A stretch of DNA of 64,000 bases from Sphingomonas changbaiensis NBRC 104936 (lineage in GTDB: Bacteria > Pseudomonadota > Alphaproteobacteria > Sphingomonadales > Sphingomonadaceae): NCBI RefSeq assembly GCF_000974765.1, contig NZ_BBWU01000052.1, positions 44,366 to 108,365 of the forward strand, given 5' to 3'. Both the position numbers and the translations under genes were made by a program. This document shows, piece by piece, positions 63,934-64,000 of this stretch. The notes below the pieces were generated by a model. That model was not told where the DNA came from. It saw only the letters and a list, made by a program, of their open reading frames with translations, and made no database searches. The first letter of the stretch is position 1. Each line of letters opens with the position of its first letter.

Positions 63934-64000
63934 TGCCGTCGGTGCCGCGCGCTTCGGGGCGGCTCGGAATGTCTTGGAACGACCCACTGCAGGTATTAGC

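Overview
The window reads as chromosome of a GC-rich alphaproteobacterium, most likely a sphingomonad (Sphingomonadaceae). The reasons are the gene set (a PhoK-type alkaline phosphatase, a single LolC/E-type permease with LolD, a glycosyltransferase fused to UDP-galactopyranose mutase), strong GC-rich codon use throughout, and several families of palindromic intergenic repeats of the kind seen in sphingomonads. This assignment is an inference from content; no marker gene such as 16S rRNA is present. Coding density is high and almost all long genes are ordinary housekeeping or envelope genes.

Layout. 1-5173: end of lipB, an Asn/Met-rich lipoprotein, a secreted hypothetical protein and dnaE, which carries an in-frame palindromic repeat. 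5393-10417: a DHA2-type MFS exporter facing a minus-strand run lolC-lolD-glutathione peroxidase-glycosidase. 10418-12180: a gene-free gap, tRNA-Pro(GGG), a long palindromic repeat and a two-gene lysis cassette (GH108 muramidase plus holin resembling those used for gene-transfer-agent release). 12245-15687: yhhQ, argB, yggT, folD, marC. 15680-22879: a membrane glycosylation block with two paralogous GT-C/STT3-like proteins, a third polytopic protein, a polyprenyl-phosphate glycosyltransferase, GtrA and a methyltransferase. 23116-28798: argG, cfa, an MsrP/YedY-like molybdoprotein with a cytochrome b partner, and an M20 peptidase. 28965-31402: zapE, a thioesterase, sdhB. 31630-35996: a HisKA_2 sensor kinase, an FMN 2-hydroxyacid dehydrogenase and a membrane chemoreceptor. 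36154-40470: cpoB, a Nudix hydrolase, panB, a YfgM-like protein and bamB. 40527-49232: a second low-complexity lipoprotein, phoK, dsbD, a lipoprotein, an amidohydrolase and two oxidoreductases. 49237-56661: the GT-UGM fusion, then kup-kdpD(short)-kdpE, then a methyltransferase. 56658-63933: a DMT protein, two secreted hypotheticals, ftsH, tilS, a tandem-domain aspartyl protease and a secreted FKBP.

How parts fit. The 15.7-22.9 kb block can be read as one periplasmic glycosylation pathway: the GT2 enzyme charges undecaprenyl phosphate, GtrA flips it, and GT-C proteins transfer the sugar outside. The K+ block couples a Kup uptake protein with a KdpD-type kinase that lacks the usual cytoplasmic N-terminal half, followed by KdpE; no kdpFABC is in the window. 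Much envelope quality control is clustered here (LolCD, BamB, CpoB, DsbD, FtsH, secreted FKBP).

The most distinctive non-coding signal is a set of dispersed inverted repeats in nearly every larger spacer, grouped here as families A (CTCCTCCCC/GGGGAGGAG arms), B (CCCTCTCCC/GGGAGAGGG arms), C (tandem CGAAGACG or CGGAGGCG units) and D (CTTCGACA...CTCAGG, inside dnaE). Some appear to have been recruited as coding sequence or as ribosome-binding regions. I found no CRISPR array, insertion sequence, rRNA gene or clear prophage.
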